NCBI RefSeq assembly: GCF_000964085.1
Contig: NZ_JZRB01000018.1
Span: 109,109 to 173,108 of the forward strand
Source of the DNA: Luteibacter yeojuensis
Lineage (GTDB): Bacteria; Pseudomonadota; Gammaproteobacteria; Xanthomonadales; Rhodanobacteraceae
DNA: 64,000 nucleotides
Direction of reading: 5' to 3'
A program made the position numbers and the translations under genes. Positions 41,144-50,494 of the stretch are shown here, piece by piece; the first letter of the stretch is position 1, and each line of letters opens with the position of its first letter. A model generated the notes under the pieces. That model was not told where the DNA came from and did no database searches. It was given only the letters and a program-made list of their open reading frames with translations.

Positions 41144-42168
41144 GAGTGGTATCCGTGGATCGTGTGCGACGCCCCTGGCGGTTGCCGTTCGGCCCTGGCC
41201 AGTTCCTCTTTGGCCACCTTGGCCGTCTTGTGGTTGCCGTCGTGGCTCCAGCCCGGCGGCATCACCAGGTACATGACCTTGTTACGCAGGCCCGGCGCGT
41301 GCCACACATCCTTGCCGAGCAGGTAGAACTCGCCCAGGTACGCATCGGTGACGCTGTACGGCTTCATGGGCCGCGTGATGCCGTATTCGATGCGCACGTC
41401 GTCGCGTTCTTCGATGTACGTGCCAAACACCCGATCCCAGATCGGCAGCAGGTTGCAGAAGTTGGTATCCATGTACACCACGTTGCGCGCATGGTGCACG
41501 CGGTGGTGCGACGGGGTGAGGATGATCCGGTTCATCACGCCGAGCCGGCCGTTCTTCAGCACGCCCTCGCCCACGTGGATGAAGCTGCCCCAGAAGCCGT
41601 CGATGATCATGATCAGCACGAGCAGTGGCGGGCTCACGCCGAGCACCATGCAGATGCTGGTGCGTACGAAGTCCGCGTACGCCGCCTCGAGGAAGATGTG
41701 CGAGTAATTCACGCTCATGTTCATCGCCACGGGCGCGTGGTGCGTGGAATGCAGGCACCACAGCAGCCGTACCTTGTGCGCGAAGAAGTGGTACACGAAG
41801 TGGGAGAACTCCCACGCCACGTAGCCATACAGCACGCCGTACCACGTGAGGCCCGCCTGGAACGGCGCGAAGCGCTGGAACAGCCCGATGCACATGCCCA
41901 CGACAGCGATGGTCACGAACGCCCCGATGAACCGGTTGAGGACCATGACCAGCAGGGGTACCTGATAGTGCTCGCGCTTGAACGTCTTCGCGGCGACGCT
42001 GCGCAGCAGCTCGAACACCAGCAGCAGCGGGAGGATGGGGTTGATCGCCGCGCCGAAGCCATCGACGGTGAGCAGCGCGCGGTAGTCGCCGTTGGCGATG
42101 AGCTGCAGCAACGGCTGCAGGCTGAAGAAGTCGAGTACCTGGTGGTACAACCATCCGATCACGTCCAT
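41140..42168 (-). CDS. Sterol desaturase / fatty acid hydroxylase family enzyme
   Basis: 342 residues from the ATG at 42168 (MDVIGWLYHQV); a GTG three codons upstream is possible. Several membrane spans and the three histidine clusters of the di-iron family are visible: HFVYHFFAH, LHSTHH and HHRVHHARN. It should therefore oxidise a lipid carbon with O2 at the inner membrane. FCNLLPIWDRVFGTY is the conserved family tail. The lipid substrate is unknown. It is co-translated with a discoidin protein. Confidence 0.9.
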   Translation of the reverse strand: MDVIGWLYHQVLDFFSLQPLLQLIANGDYRALLTVDGFGAAINPILPLLLVFELLRSVAAKTFKREHYQVPLLVMVLNRFIGAFVTIAVVGMCIGLFQRFAPFQAGLTWYGVLYGYVAWEFSHFVYHFFAHKVRLLWCLHSTHHAPVAMNMSVNYSHIFLEAAYADFVRTSICMVLGVSPPLLVLIMIIDGFWGSFIHVGEGVLKNGRLGVMNRIILTPSHHRVHHARNVVYMDTNFCNLLPIWDRVFGTYIEERDDVRIEYGITRPMKPYSVTDAYLGEFYLLGKDVWHAPGLRNKVMYLVMPPGWSHDGNHKTAKVAKEELARAERQPPGASHTIHGYHS

Positions 42169-42342
42169 CGCTGGCACCGGTCACCGATGTGGCTAATGGG
42201 CCGGTTTATCACGATCCAATAGTTGCATCAAGCCAAGCTGCGGCGCCCTCGCGCCTTTGTATCGCAGGTTCGTGCATCACACCGAAACGGCATTTTGCCG
42301 GTTAGGATGTCAGCGATAACCCGCACCCAAGGAATCGTAGAC

Positions 42343-43563
42343 ATGACGAAGCTGGCCACCGCCCTCCTGCTTGCGGCCCTGCTACCCGGCGCCGCGCTCG
42401 CCCAGAGCAACGCTGGCGACCAGAAGGCGAACCCGGATCTTCCGTTCACCGTCACCAAGGTGGCCACCTTCGACCTGCCCTGGCGCATCGCTTTCCTGCC
42501 TGACGGCCGCATGCTGGTGACCGAGAAGGTGGGCCCTGTGTACCTGGTGACCCCGGATGGCACGAAAACCGAGCTTGGCAACGTGCCCAAGAGCTGGGTG
42601 CAGGGCCAGAACGGCATGCTGGGCGTTTACCTCTCGCCGCACTACGCCACCGACCACAACGTGTATCTCACCTACGTGGAGCCCGGCGAATACGGCGGCG
42701 GCGTGGCACTCGGGCGCGGCAAACTGGTGCTCGACGACAAGCCCCGCCTGGAAGGCTTCGAGGTGCTGTGGCGCCAGGTGCCCACGGGCAAGGGCGGCCA
42801 GCCCGGTGGCGCCATCGCGTTCTCGCCCGATGGCAAATACCTCTTCCTCACCCTCGGCGACCGCCAGCGCTTCACGCCGGCACAGGATCCGAACCAGCCC
42901 GTGGGCAAGATCCTGCGGCTTACCCTCGATGGCAAGCCGGCCCCTGGCAACCCCTGGGCGGGCAAGACGGGTAGCCCCACCATTCCGCTGATCGACCCGG
43001 CCGGCAACACCGAGAAGGCGAAGACGGCGCCGGTGGTCAGCACCTACACCTTCCCGGGCAAGAACCTCACGCCATCGGAAACCTGGGCTACCGGCTTCCG
43101 CACGCCCTATGGCCTCGCCTTCGCGCCCGACGGTAAATTGTGGGAGCTCGAGCACGGCCCGCGTGGTGGCGACGAGCTGAACCTTATCGAGCGCGGCAAG
43201 AACTACGGGTGGCCGCTGGTTTCGTACGGCAAGAACTACGACGGCGTGCCGATCCCCAGCCCCGATACCCGCCGCGACCTGGTCAAGCCGGTGATCTACT
43301 GGGTGCCCGTGGTCGCCCCCGGCAACCTCATGTTCTACCACGGCGACCTCTTTGCGAAATGGAAGGGCAGCGCCTTCCTTGGCGGCCTGTTCGCGCAGGA
43401 CATCGTGCGCGTCACGTTCGATGGGAAGGGTGGCGCGCAAGCCGTCGATCGCTGGGACATGGGCAAGCGTGTCCGCGATATCGAAGAGGCGCCGGACGGC
43501 TCCCTGTGGATGGTGGAGGATGCCTCGCCCGGCGGCCTGTTCCGGCTTACGCCCAAGAACTAA
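42343..43563 (+). CDS. PQQ-dependent aldose sugar dehydrogenase-like protein
   Basis: 406 residues from the ATG at 42343, with AAGGAATCGTAGAC before it; a longer frame to 42223 is not used. A Sec signal (MTKLATALLLAALLPGAALAQ) leads to a six-bladed propeller: PWRIAFLPDGRMLVTEKVG, GMLGVYLSPHYATDHNVYLTYV, GGAIAFSPDGKYLFLTLGDR, GFRTPYGLAFAPDGKLWELEHGPRGGDELN and NYGWPLVSYGKNYDG. The GDR and HGP-GGDE segments match the PQQ and calcium sites of soluble glucose dehydrogenase and YliI. It is periplasmic. The stop overlaps the convergent peptidase gene. Confidence 0.92.
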   Translation: MTKLATALLLAALLPGAALAQSNAGDQKANPDLPFTVTKVATFDLPWRIAFLPDGRMLVTEKVGPVYLVTPDGTKTELGNVPKSWVQGQNGMLGVYLSPHYATDHNVYLTYVEPGEYGGGVALGRGKLVLDDKPRLEGFEVLWRQVPTGKGGQPGGAIAFSPDGKYLFLTLGDRQRFTPAQDPNQPVGKILRLTLDGKPAPGNPWAGKTGSPTIPLIDPAGNTEKAKTAPVVSTYTFPGKNLTPSETWATGFRTPYGLAFAPDGKLWELEHGPRGGDELNLIERGKNYGWPLVSYGKNYDGVPIPSPDTRRDLVKPVIYWVPVVAPGNLMFYHGDLFAKWKGSAFLGGLFAQDIVRVTFDGKGGAQAVDRWDMGKRVRDIEEAPDGSLWMVEDASPGGLFRLTPKN

Positions 43564-45011
43564 AAGCGGCTCTGGATCCAGGACTTCACCGCGGTGGTGT
43601 CCTGGATATTGCCGTCGAACAGCACATCGGGGCGGTTCGGTTCGTTGTCGCCCCGCTTGCGGTTGTCGCGGGTCATGACGGTGACGCGCACGCTGCCATT
43701 GCCGCTGGGCAGCGGGTGGGCGAAGGGCGTGCCCGTGCGTGAATCCACGTTCGTTTCCACGCCCACCTGCGTGACCCCCGGGATGCGCTTCATTTCATCG
43801 AGGAAGCCGATGCAGGCGCTGTAGCAGCCATAGCCCGTCAGCACCAGCACCTTCGCGTGGACCGGGTTCGTGGGCGCCTTCGCAGGCTTTGCGATCCCCT
43901 GCATGTTCGGCCCCGACTTAAGCACGGGCTCGTGTTTGCGCAGCGCCGCCTCATACAGTTTATTGTCGGCATCGAAGGTCTTGCCATCGACAGGCACCTT
44001 GAAACCTTCCGAACCATTTTTCTTCGCCGTGTCGTCGTTGAACAAGGCATCGATCTCGGGCGTCACGCGGTACACATTGCTGATTTCCAGCCGCGCACGG
44101 GCGTAGTACGCCGACATGGGGTCACCGTACAAGGTGCGGATGAACGCCATGAACCACTCATACGGGCCGCCACCGTTGTTGCGCTCGTCGATGACGATGA
44201 GCTTCTTGTCGCGCAACGCGGGCGTGGCTGCCAGCACCTCGTTGAATGAGTCGGCCTCGGCCTTGGTGGCGGGGTTGAAGTCCTGCAGCGTGATCCAGGT
44301 GCCATCGTCGCCAAAGGGCTCGATCCGGCTCATCCGCTGCGGCTGCACACGCACCTGGGCGTTGATCTCGGCCGCCTTGGCGCCGCTCAGCGGATGCCAT
44401 GCGAGGGCGACCCGCTTGCCATCGATCACGCATTCGGTGGGGCGTGGCACAAACGGGCTGCCCACGTCCCGGAACACCAATGGCGCGACCAGGGCACGCG
44501 AGGATTCGAGGCCCGGGATGCGGCCCTCGTAGGGCTCCAGCTCGCTGACCCAGGTGTCGATCGCCTTGCCGTCGCATGCGGTGATGACCGCACCATCGCG
44601 CATGCCGGGCTCCGAAAACGTCGTGACGTACTTGCCGCCGACGTAGAGCGCGGCAAACCCGGGCCACTGCATGGTCGACTGGTCGATATCCAGGCTGACC
44701 GAGTTGTGGTCATCGTTGAACGCGGACATGAAGTGGTTCAGTCCCTGGCGGTAGGCAGTGAATCCGTGGATCTTCGGCGCATCCAACCGCGCCTGTGCCT
44801 GTGCCCGTTGCAGCACTTGTTGAAATCCCGATTGCCCCGGATAGACGGCCAGGATGTGCTGCGCCTCTGCCCATTGGACGATGCCAGCGACATCTTCCTC
44901 GAACATCTGTTGCCAGGGATCCGGGCGCGCGGCGTTCGGGGCATCCGCTGCGGCGGCACCCAGGGTGAATACAGCAAGCGCGGCGGCTACGGCGTGGCGG
45001 GGTATGGGCAT
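43560..45011 (-). CDS. Exported S41-family peptidase-like protein
   Basis: 483 residues from the ATG at 45011, with AAGGTCCACCCG upstream. A Sec signal (MPIPRHAVAAALAVFTLGAAAA) is followed by a helical part, a PDZ-like region with a degenerate loop (GMRDGAVITACDGKAIDTW) and a C-terminal S41-type core: KKLIVIDERNNGGGPYEWF and VLVLTGYGCYSACIGFLDEM. The Ser in CYSAC is at the place of the S41 nucleophile; the Lys that should pair with it is not obvious, so activity is uncertain. It is probably periplasmic. Confidence 0.78.
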   Translation of the reverse strand: MPIPRHAVAAALAVFTLGAAAADAPNAARPDPWQQMFEEDVAGIVQWAEAQHILAVYPGQSGFQQVLQRAQAQARLDAPKIHGFTAYRQGLNHFMSAFNDDHNSVSLDIDQSTMQWPGFAALYVGGKYVTTFSEPGMRDGAVITACDGKAIDTWVSELEPYEGRIPGLESSRALVAPLVFRDVGSPFVPRPTECVIDGKRVALAWHPLSGAKAAEINAQVRVQPQRMSRIEPFGDDGTWITLQDFNPATKAEADSFNEVLAATPALRDKKLIVIDERNNGGGPYEWFMAFIRTLYGDPMSAYYARARLEISNVYRVTPEIDALFNDDTAKKNGSEGFKVPVDGKTFDADNKLYEAALRKHEPVLKSGPNMQGIAKPAKAPTNPVHAKVLVLTGYGCYSACIGFLDEMKRIPGVTQVGVETNVDSRTGTPFAHPLPSGNGSVRVTVMTRDNRKRGDNEPNRPDVLFDGNIQDTTAVKSWIQSRF

Positions 45012-45157
45012 CGGGTGGACCTTGTGGTTGGGGACACCCACGCTACGCAAGGCGCGTACCAAGCCCGGATTCGCACGGGAGCGGGGCATGCGAACGCCCC
45101 CGCCCTGTCCGCGCGCCACGCGCGGACAGCAAACGGTGTCCGCGGACGCGGCACCCG

Positions 45158-45493
45158 TCAAAGCAGCACGGTCACCCCCGAGGTGGTCCTGGCCTTGACG
45201 TCATAGGTGCACTGGAACGTGAACGTCTGGGAAGGCCCTGCCACCCCTGCGAAGGTACCTTCGCCCGAGACGCTGACGCGGTTATCGCCCGCCGACGACG
45301 GGTCGGTCTTTGTCACGGCCACCGCATTGGCCGAGGGCATGCGCGTGCGCACTTCCTGGCTTGCGGCGTCGCTGCACGCGCTTACCGCGAAAGGGTCCAC
45401 CACCTGGTGGTCGCGTGCATCGAACTGCGACCATTGCGCCCCCGCCAACCCCGGTACCATCCACGCCAACGCCCAAAGCCCTCGCGCGTTCAT
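45158..45493 (-). CDS. Small exported hypothetical protein
   Basis: 111 residues from the ATG at 45493, preceded by GGGAGGTCAC. The signal peptide MNARGLWALAWMVPGLAGAQ is followed by about 90 residues of beta type with two cysteines (VSACSDAAS; FTFQCTYDV), consistent with one small disulfide-bonded sandwich. I do not recognise a family. The S41 gene follows at about 145 bp, so co-transcription is possible. Confidence 0.68.
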   Translation of the reverse strand: MNARGLWALAWMVPGLAGAQWSQFDARDHQVVDPFAVSACSDAASQEVRTRMPSANAVAVTKTDPSSAGDNRVSVSGEGTFAGVAGPSQTFTFQCTYDVKARTTSGVTVLL

Positions 45494-45650
45494 GTGACCT
45501 CCCGCCGGCGACCATGGGCCGTGGCGCGCCCATCGTTCGGCTCCCGGCGTGCACGGGCGGTGACAGCGCCGTCGTCGCGACACGCCCCGCCGCCCGGGAT
45601 ATGCCCCCCGGCTAATGTCGCAGTCACGTTCGGGCCTCTAATCTGGCCCC

Positions 45651-45929
45651 ATGGCTACCATCGACGAAGACATCCTTCTCGCCCGTGCCCAACTCGCCAT
45701 CGACGCCATGGCCATCAGCCGCGCCATGCTCGACCGGGATTTCGACGAGGCACGCTTCCGGGCTCACCTGGTGCTCTGCGAGGCATCGACCATGGCGCTG
45801 CCCGCCGTCGGCGGCGCCGCCCAGGCCGTGCTGAACGTGCTCGGCCCACTGGGCAGCGTCCCGGCGCCCGGCATTGGCCGGGCCCTGCTCGAGCTCTCCG
45901 GCGCCATCGACGCGGTGGAACGTACCTGA
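45651..45929 (+). CDS. Small helical hypothetical protein
   Basis: 92 residues, entirely helix-forming (ILLARAQLAIDAMAISRAML, then DEARFRAHLVLCEA and AGGAAQAVLNVLG-like segments), without signal or membrane anchor. The ribosome binding site is weak (TGGCCCC), so the start is the first ATG by default. No family is recognised. Confidence 0.55.
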   Translation: MATIDEDILLARAQLAIDAMAISRAMLDRDFDEARFRAHLVLCEASTMALPAVGGAAQAVLNVLGPLGSVPAPGIGRALLELSGAIDAVERT

Positions 45930-45983
45930 TACCTGCGGTATGAGCGGCTATACCTGCGCCTAGGGTTCCTGGGGTTGATAGCC

Positions 45984-46349
45984 CTAGCGGTCGGCCATCG
46001 CGGCGGCGTGCTTCCCGGCGTCGGCTGGCTGGTCGCAACGGATATGCCCCGGCCAGGGTTCGATGACGTGCCCCGACGTGGCATAGACCACGCCCGCCAC
46101 GCATGTCGCACGGCCGTCGCTCAAGGCATCCAGCGCCGCTGAAATGTTGGCATCGGCCGCATCTTCACGGGTCACGGGGCCAGGCAATGCCTGCACGGCC
46201 GCGACATGGGCGGTTTCATGCGTCGATTCATGTAGCGCACCGGGTTGGCCGCCGTCGCCGTCGCGCACCACTGCGTAGGCGATGGCTGCCGACACCACGA
46301 GCAGGCCGGCGAACAGCAGGCCGAGCTGCCTTGTACCCGAAACACTCAT
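45984..46349 (-). CDS. Hypothetical membrane-anchored protein
   Basis: 121 residues with one N-terminal span (RQLGLLFAGLLVVSAAIAYAVV). The rest is periplasmic and rich in Ala, His, Glu and Thr; the pair C..V in DGRATCVAGVVYATSG and HIRCDQPAD suggests a disulfide. Function unknown. Confidence 0.55.
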   Translation of the reverse strand: MSVSGTRQLGLLFAGLLVVSAAIAYAVVRDGDGGQPGALHESTHETAHVAAVQALPGPVTREDAADANISAALDALSDGRATCVAGVVYATSGHVIEPWPGHIRCDQPADAGKHAAAMADR

Positions 46350-46453
46350 CGCAAGATGCCCCGTGCGCCCATGTACCGTTCTCTATGGCCTTGATCATTC
46401 GAGTCTAGCCGGGAAGACGGCACACGGGCGCACCCGCCCATGCGGACGTTAGG

Positions 46454-47380
46454 CTATTGGTTCAGCGCCGCGTTGAGCGCCCCGGCATACCCCGCGGTGA
46501 GCGTGCCGCTGCCGTAAGTTTTTCCGGCGACATCGTCATAGAGCCACAGGAATGCACCCGTGGTGCCGCACTGGTTCTTCCAGCCGCCGACCGTGTCCTG
46601 GGCATCGGGCACGGATACGCCGCCTGCGACGCTGGTATCGGCCACGCCCGGGTAAACCGGGATGCCGCTGAAGGCCCAACCGGAACACGGGTTGTTGCCT
46701 GAGCCCCCGGCATAAGCCTGCAGGTGCACGCCATCGACCGTGCCTGGCCGCGCCTGGTTGATCTCCGCGGCCAGGTCAATCCAGTAGGCCGAGTTCGTGT
46801 AGGCATCCGGCATGACGTGGTAGCCGAGGTCGCCCAGCATCACCGAGAAGCTCACCGTCGACGCGGTGTCATAGCTGTTCTCGTCATCGAGGTCGATCGC
46901 ATCCACCGACGGCAGCGCCGCCTTGAGCGCCTGGAAATTGCGGTAAAGGACGCTGCCCGACCCGGTGCCACCGCTGTTCACCAGCTGCTGGATATGCTGG
47001 AAATCGCCGACGTTGGACGAACCGATGCTGAGGGTGATGCGCTTCACCCCTGCGGATTTGAGGCTTGCCAGTGTGTTGGCGAATTCAGGGTGGGTCTGGT
47101 CGCCGATGTAACTGCCGTTGGAGACGAGTGGGAATTCACCGTTGAGGTTGAGGTCGCCGTTCTCGAGCACCTCGACGCTCCACACCACCACTTCATCGAA
47201 GCCGGACTGGCTTAATTCGGGCAATGACGCCGATGGATTCTTGTAGATCGGGCCACCCGTGAAAATGCCCGTGTAGCCATTGGACGCCGCGAACGAGGCG
47301 GGAGCCGCCACGAGGCCCGCGGCGGCAAAAGCCAGCCCCATCACCACTTTCGCACGATACAACCGAACCGAATGCCGCAT
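46454..47380 (-). CDS. Exported GH18-like glycoside hydrolase
   Basis: 308 residues with GGAGACATGCATC before the ATG. The signal peptide covers about 1-32 (MGLAFAAAGLVAAPASFAAS). The mature part is a barrel-type sequence with KRITLSIGSSNVGDF in place of the family SxGG strand and the exact DxxDxDxE catalytic pattern at 160-167 (DAIDLDDE, acid Glu167). VMPDAYTNSAYW and GVHLQAYAGG match later barrel strands. It probably cleaves chitin- or peptidoglycan-like beta-1,4 GlcNAc polymers outside the cell. It is monocistronic. Confidence 0.78.
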   Translation of the reverse strand: MRHSVRLYRAKVVMGLAFAAAGLVAAPASFAASNGYTGIFTGGPIYKNPSASLPELSQSGFDEVVVWSVEVLENGDLNLNGEFPLVSNGSYIGDQTHPEFANTLASLKSAGVKRITLSIGSSNVGDFQHIQQLVNSGGTGSGSVLYRNFQALKAALPSVDAIDLDDENSYDTASTVSFSVMLGDLGYHVMPDAYTNSAYWIDLAAEINQARPGTVDGVHLQAYAGGSGNNPCSGWAFSGIPVYPGVADTSVAGGVSVPDAQDTVGGWKNQCGTTGAFLWLYDDVAGKTYGSGTLTAGYAGALNAALNQ

Positions 47381-47496
47381 GATGCATGTCTCCGCTGGTT
47401 ATCGAAGCCATGCTTGCCCACGATATCCAGCGGATGCTGTGACCGGTTCGGCTAATTCATCTTGGGTGGTGGCTACCGTTCACGATCAACCGGCCC

Positions 47497-48375
47497 TTAC
47501 TGCAGCGTCGCCAGCCACTTCAGCACAGCCTGCGACAACTCCATGCGCTGGTCCGAGTAGGCGTGGTCGGTCGGCAAGTGCACGGTCGCCACGTGCGGGT
47601 CGCCCGCCTTGCGTACCGCATCCGCGAATGCATCGTCGGTCGGGGCCAGGCCATCGTCCGATGTGACGACGAGCAAGGGGCGGCCACGCATGGCGCCGGC
47701 TTTCGCGGTGAAGGTCCATGCAGGCCCATGCTGGGAAAGCTCCCGTGCCAGGCTGTCGCCGGTGCAGCCGGCCAGTGGGGCCATGCCTTCCTTCGCCAGC
47801 AACGCGCCCATGGTTTTCACGGCGCCCGCGGCATCCGAGGTCGAGCGCAGCTGTTGGAAGCGATCGGCTAGGTCGGCGCCGGAGATCATCGCCACGCCCT
47901 TGATCGCGGGGTCCGCGGCGGCACCATGCACCGCCATGAAGCCACCCATGCTGTGGCCGACGAGCACGATGCGCGCGGGATCGAGCCGCAGGCGCGCCGC
48001 GTTGGCCGGCGCGCGCAGGTAGGCGATGGCCGAGGCCACGTCCTCGATGCCGTTGCCGAACGAGAAGTCGCCCGGCGTGCCCCACGCGCCGCGGTAGTTG
48101 AAATACAGCACATCCCACCCTGCCCGCCGCATATCCTGTGCGAGGTCGAGGTTGCGTTCGTTGCCCGGGAAACCGTGCAGCAGGATGACGACGGGGTGCG
48201 GCCCCGCACCCGCGGCAACGTACACCATGCCATTCATCAGCTTGCCGTGGCTGGGGATCTGCATCGATTCCATCGTGGCCTTCGGGACATCGGCCGCATG
48301 GACGGCCATGCAGGCGGTGCCCAGTGCCACGCAAGCGGCCAGCAGCACCCGGCGCATCGTTTTCGTCATGCTCAT
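47497..48375 (-). CDS. Exported alpha/beta hydrolase
   Basis: 292 residues. A Sec signal peptide (TKTMRRVLLAACVALGTACM) is followed by the hydrolase fold: VVILLHGFPGNERN (oxyanion region), GWDVLYFNYRGAWGTPGDFS, nucleophile elbow GHSMGGF, the acid in VTSDDGLAPTDDAF and the His in PTDHAYSD. All three catalytic residues are present. The substrate is unknown; the sequence is near dienelactone-hydrolase or S9-type peptidase relatives. The start overlaps the stop of the TetR gene by 4 bp, so it is part of that regulator's operon. Confidence 0.88.
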   Translation of the reverse strand: MSMTKTMRRVLLAACVALGTACMAVHAADVPKATMESMQIPSHGKLMNGMVYVAAGAGPHPVVILLHGFPGNERNLDLAQDMRRAGWDVLYFNYRGAWGTPGDFSFGNGIEDVASAIAYLRAPANAARLRLDPARIVLVGHSMGGFMAVHGAAADPAIKGVAMISGADLADRFQQLRSTSDAAGAVKTMGALLAKEGMAPLAGCTGDSLARELSQHGPAWTFTAKAGAMRGRPLLVVTSDDGLAPTDDAFADAVRKAGDPHVATVHLPTDHAYSDQRMELSQAVLKWLATLQ

Positions 48376-48968
48376 GTCGCCTCGCGGGCCGCATACGCGG
48401 CCGTTATCGCATCGTGGGTGGCCCGCAGCACGGCTTCGGACAGCGCGGGGTCGTGCTTCGCCACCGCACGCGCCACGGCAATGGCACCGATATGCGCGGC
48501 GATGGCGGCAAGCGACAGGCTGCGCCGCGCCTGCGCGGTAACGGGCCCGTCGATGGCGTCGGCCACGAGCGCCACCTCCTCCTCGAACGCATCGGTAAAA
48601 CGCTTGCTCAACGCGGGGCCCTGGCGCCCTGCTTCGCTCGCCGAGGCGGTCAGGGGGCAGCCGCGCGTCACCTCGTCACGCATGTGCGTCGAAAAGAGCG
48701 CACCGGCGTAGTCGGCGAAGGTGAGCTCGCGATCGCCAGACCACGCGCGCAGGTCGTCCATCTTGGCGGCGAAGCCATGCGACAGTGCCTCGGCGGCCAA
48801 TAGCTCTTTCGAGGGGAAGTGCGCGTAGAGCGCGCCGTGTGTGAGCCCGGCGGCCTTGGCCACCTCGGCCACGCCGACCCCGTCGATGCCCCTTTCCCGG
48901 AACAGCTTGCCCGCAGCGCCCAGCAGGGCCTCCCGGTTCTCGGCGGCTTTTTCCTTGGAAACACGCAT
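48372..48968 (-). CDS. TetR/AcrR-family regulator
   Basis: 198 residues from the ATG at 48968, with AGGAGTGTGCAAC upstream. The N-terminal helix-turn-helix is typical: REALLGAAGKLFRERGIDGVGV, then AEVAKAAGLTHGALYAHFPSKELL. The C-terminal ligand domain ends in the VLRATHDAITAAYAA helix. The GALYAHF pattern with a Cys or small-molecule-sensing C-terminus is like regulators of reductase or hydrolase genes. It overlaps one hydrolase gene and is divergent from another, so it probably controls both from the shared 125-bp intergenic region. Confidence 0.88.
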   Translation of the reverse strand: MRVSKEKAAENREALLGAAGKLFRERGIDGVGVAEVAKAAGLTHGALYAHFPSKELLAAEALSHGFAAKMDDLRAWSGDRELTFADYAGALFSTHMRDEVTRGCPLTASASEAGRQGPALSKRFTDAFEEEVALVADAIDGPVTAQARRSLSLAAIAAHIGAIAVARAVAKHDPALSEAVLRATHDAITAAYAAREAT

Positions 48969-49093
48969 GTTGCACACTCCTGAACCGTCTTTTACGTATT
49001 GGTTGTGCCTGCCATCTAAAGACAATAAATTGCAAGCGTAACTAATAGGGGCGCCTGTAGCTTCCTTCGCACCAACCACGAAGGAGACGCCCC

Positions 49094-49861
49094 ATGTCGA
49101 AACTCACGTCCCTGTTCGCCCTGGGCTCCCTTGCCCTGGGTGTCGCCACCGGCACACCCGCCGCGGAAGCACCGGCGGTGCGCAACGTCGTGCTCGTGCA
49201 CGGCGCGTTTGCCGACGGTGCGGGCTGGCGGGCCGTCCACGATGCCCTCGTGGCCAAGGGGTACAAAGTGTCCATCGTCCAGAACCCCGAGACCAGCCTC
49301 GCCGCCGATGTGGAGGCCGCGAAGCGGGTGATCGACATGCAGGACGGCCCCACGGTGCTCGTTGGCCACAGCTGGGGTGGGCAGGTGATCACCGAAGCCG
49401 GCACCGACCCGAAGGTGAAGGCCCTGGTCTACCTCGCCGCCATCGTCCCCGACGTGGGCGAGAGCACCGAGACGCTGGAGACTCTGCCTCAGTTCCCGCC
49501 GCCGAACAACGATGTGAAGAAGACGGCCGACGGCAGGTATTACTACATGGACCCGGCGAAGTTCCGCCAGAACTTCGCTGCGGATTCATCCGCGGAGCTG
49601 GCGGCGTTCATGGCCCAGTCGCAGGTGGTGCTTTCGGTCGAGGCGTTCGCGACGCCGGCCAAGGCTGCCGCATGGAAGACGAAGCCGGTGTACGCCGTGC
49701 TGCCCGGCGCCGACCACACGGTAAGCATGGACCTGCAGAAATACATGTACGACCGCGCCAAGGCCAAGGTAACCAAGGTGCCGGGCTCCAGCCATACGGT
49801 ATACCTCTCGCACCCCGATGTGGTCGTCAAGGTGATCGAGCAGGCGGCCGCTGGCAAGTAA
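49094..49861 (+). CDS. Exported alpha/beta hydrolase, divergent from TetR
   Basis: 255 residues with GAAGGAGACGCCCC before the ATG. The signal peptide MSKLTSLFALGSLALGVATG is followed by VVLVHGAFADGAGWRAVHD, the nucleophile elbow GHSWGGQ, and a C-terminal catalytic His in PGSSHTVYLSHPD. The 'HGAFADG..W' start is typical of a group near epoxide hydrolases and EstC-like esterases. It lies 125 bp from the TetR gene on the opposite strand. Confidence 0.88.
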   Translation: MSKLTSLFALGSLALGVATGTPAAEAPAVRNVVLVHGAFADGAGWRAVHDALVAKGYKVSIVQNPETSLAADVEAAKRVIDMQDGPTVLVGHSWGGQVITEAGTDPKVKALVYLAAIVPDVGESTETLETLPQFPPPNNDVKKTADGRYYYMDPAKFRQNFAADSSAELAAFMAQSQVVLSVEAFATPAKAAAWKTKPVYAVLPGADHTVSMDLQKYMYDRAKAKVTKVPGSSHTVYLSHPDVVVKVIEQAAAGK

Positions 49862-49942
49862 GGGGCCGTCGTCACCCTGCATCCGGAACCGTGGCGGTAC
49901 CGTAGAACCCGTTAACGCCCACCGGGCTCCACGGTACCGTCC

Positions 49943-50494
49943 ATGGCGATGCGCTGGCTAAATTTCCTCGGTTACCAGGCAGTGTGGTTCGCCCTGGTGA
50001 TCGGCGCGGCGCACGGCAGCACGGTCCCCGCGATGATGGCGGGCGTGGCTTTCATCGCGATCCAGGGCGTGCTGGACCCGCGGCCATGGGATGACGCGCG
50101 GCGGATCGCTTTGGCACTGGCGTTGGGCATGGTGATCGATGGCATCCCGGCATGGCTTGGCTGGTGGCATTACGCTTCGCCCTCGCCCGCTGTACCTCCT
50201 GGCGGCGCGCCCCTGTGGATCCTCACGCTGTGGGCGTGCTTTGCGACGACCCTCGACCGGTCACTTTCCTACGTAAGGCCGCGGCCGCTGATCGGTGCGT
50301 TGTTGGGTGCCGTGGGTGGTCCGCTGGCCTACCTGGGCGCGGCACGCGGCTGGCAGGCGGTGACGTTCACCTGCCCGCCAGCCCTCTACCTCGGGTGGCT
50401 CGGCACCGCATGGGCACTCGCCATCCCCGCGCTCGCCTGGCCGTGGCGGCCGCACATGGGGTCCCCTAGTGGATCGGACCGCCCGTCTGGCTGA
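49943..50494 (+). CDS. DUF2878 membrane protein
   Basis: 183 residues, almost entirely hydrophobic, with five or six spans. The family pattern NFLGYQAVWFALVIGAAHG, then DARRIALALALGMVIDGIP and PLIGALLGAVGGPLAYLGAARG is clear. The role of DUF2878 proteins is unknown. The end overlaps the convergent paoD-type gene by 29 bp. Confidence 0.8.
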   Translation: MAMRWLNFLGYQAVWFALVIGAAHGSTVPAMMAGVAFIAIQGVLDPRPWDDARRIALALALGMVIDGIPAWLGWWHYASPSPAVPPGGAPLWILTLWACFATTLDRSLSYVRPRPLIGALLGAVGGPLAYLGAARGWQAVTFTCPPALYLGWLGTAWALAIPALAWPWRPHMGSPSGSDRPSG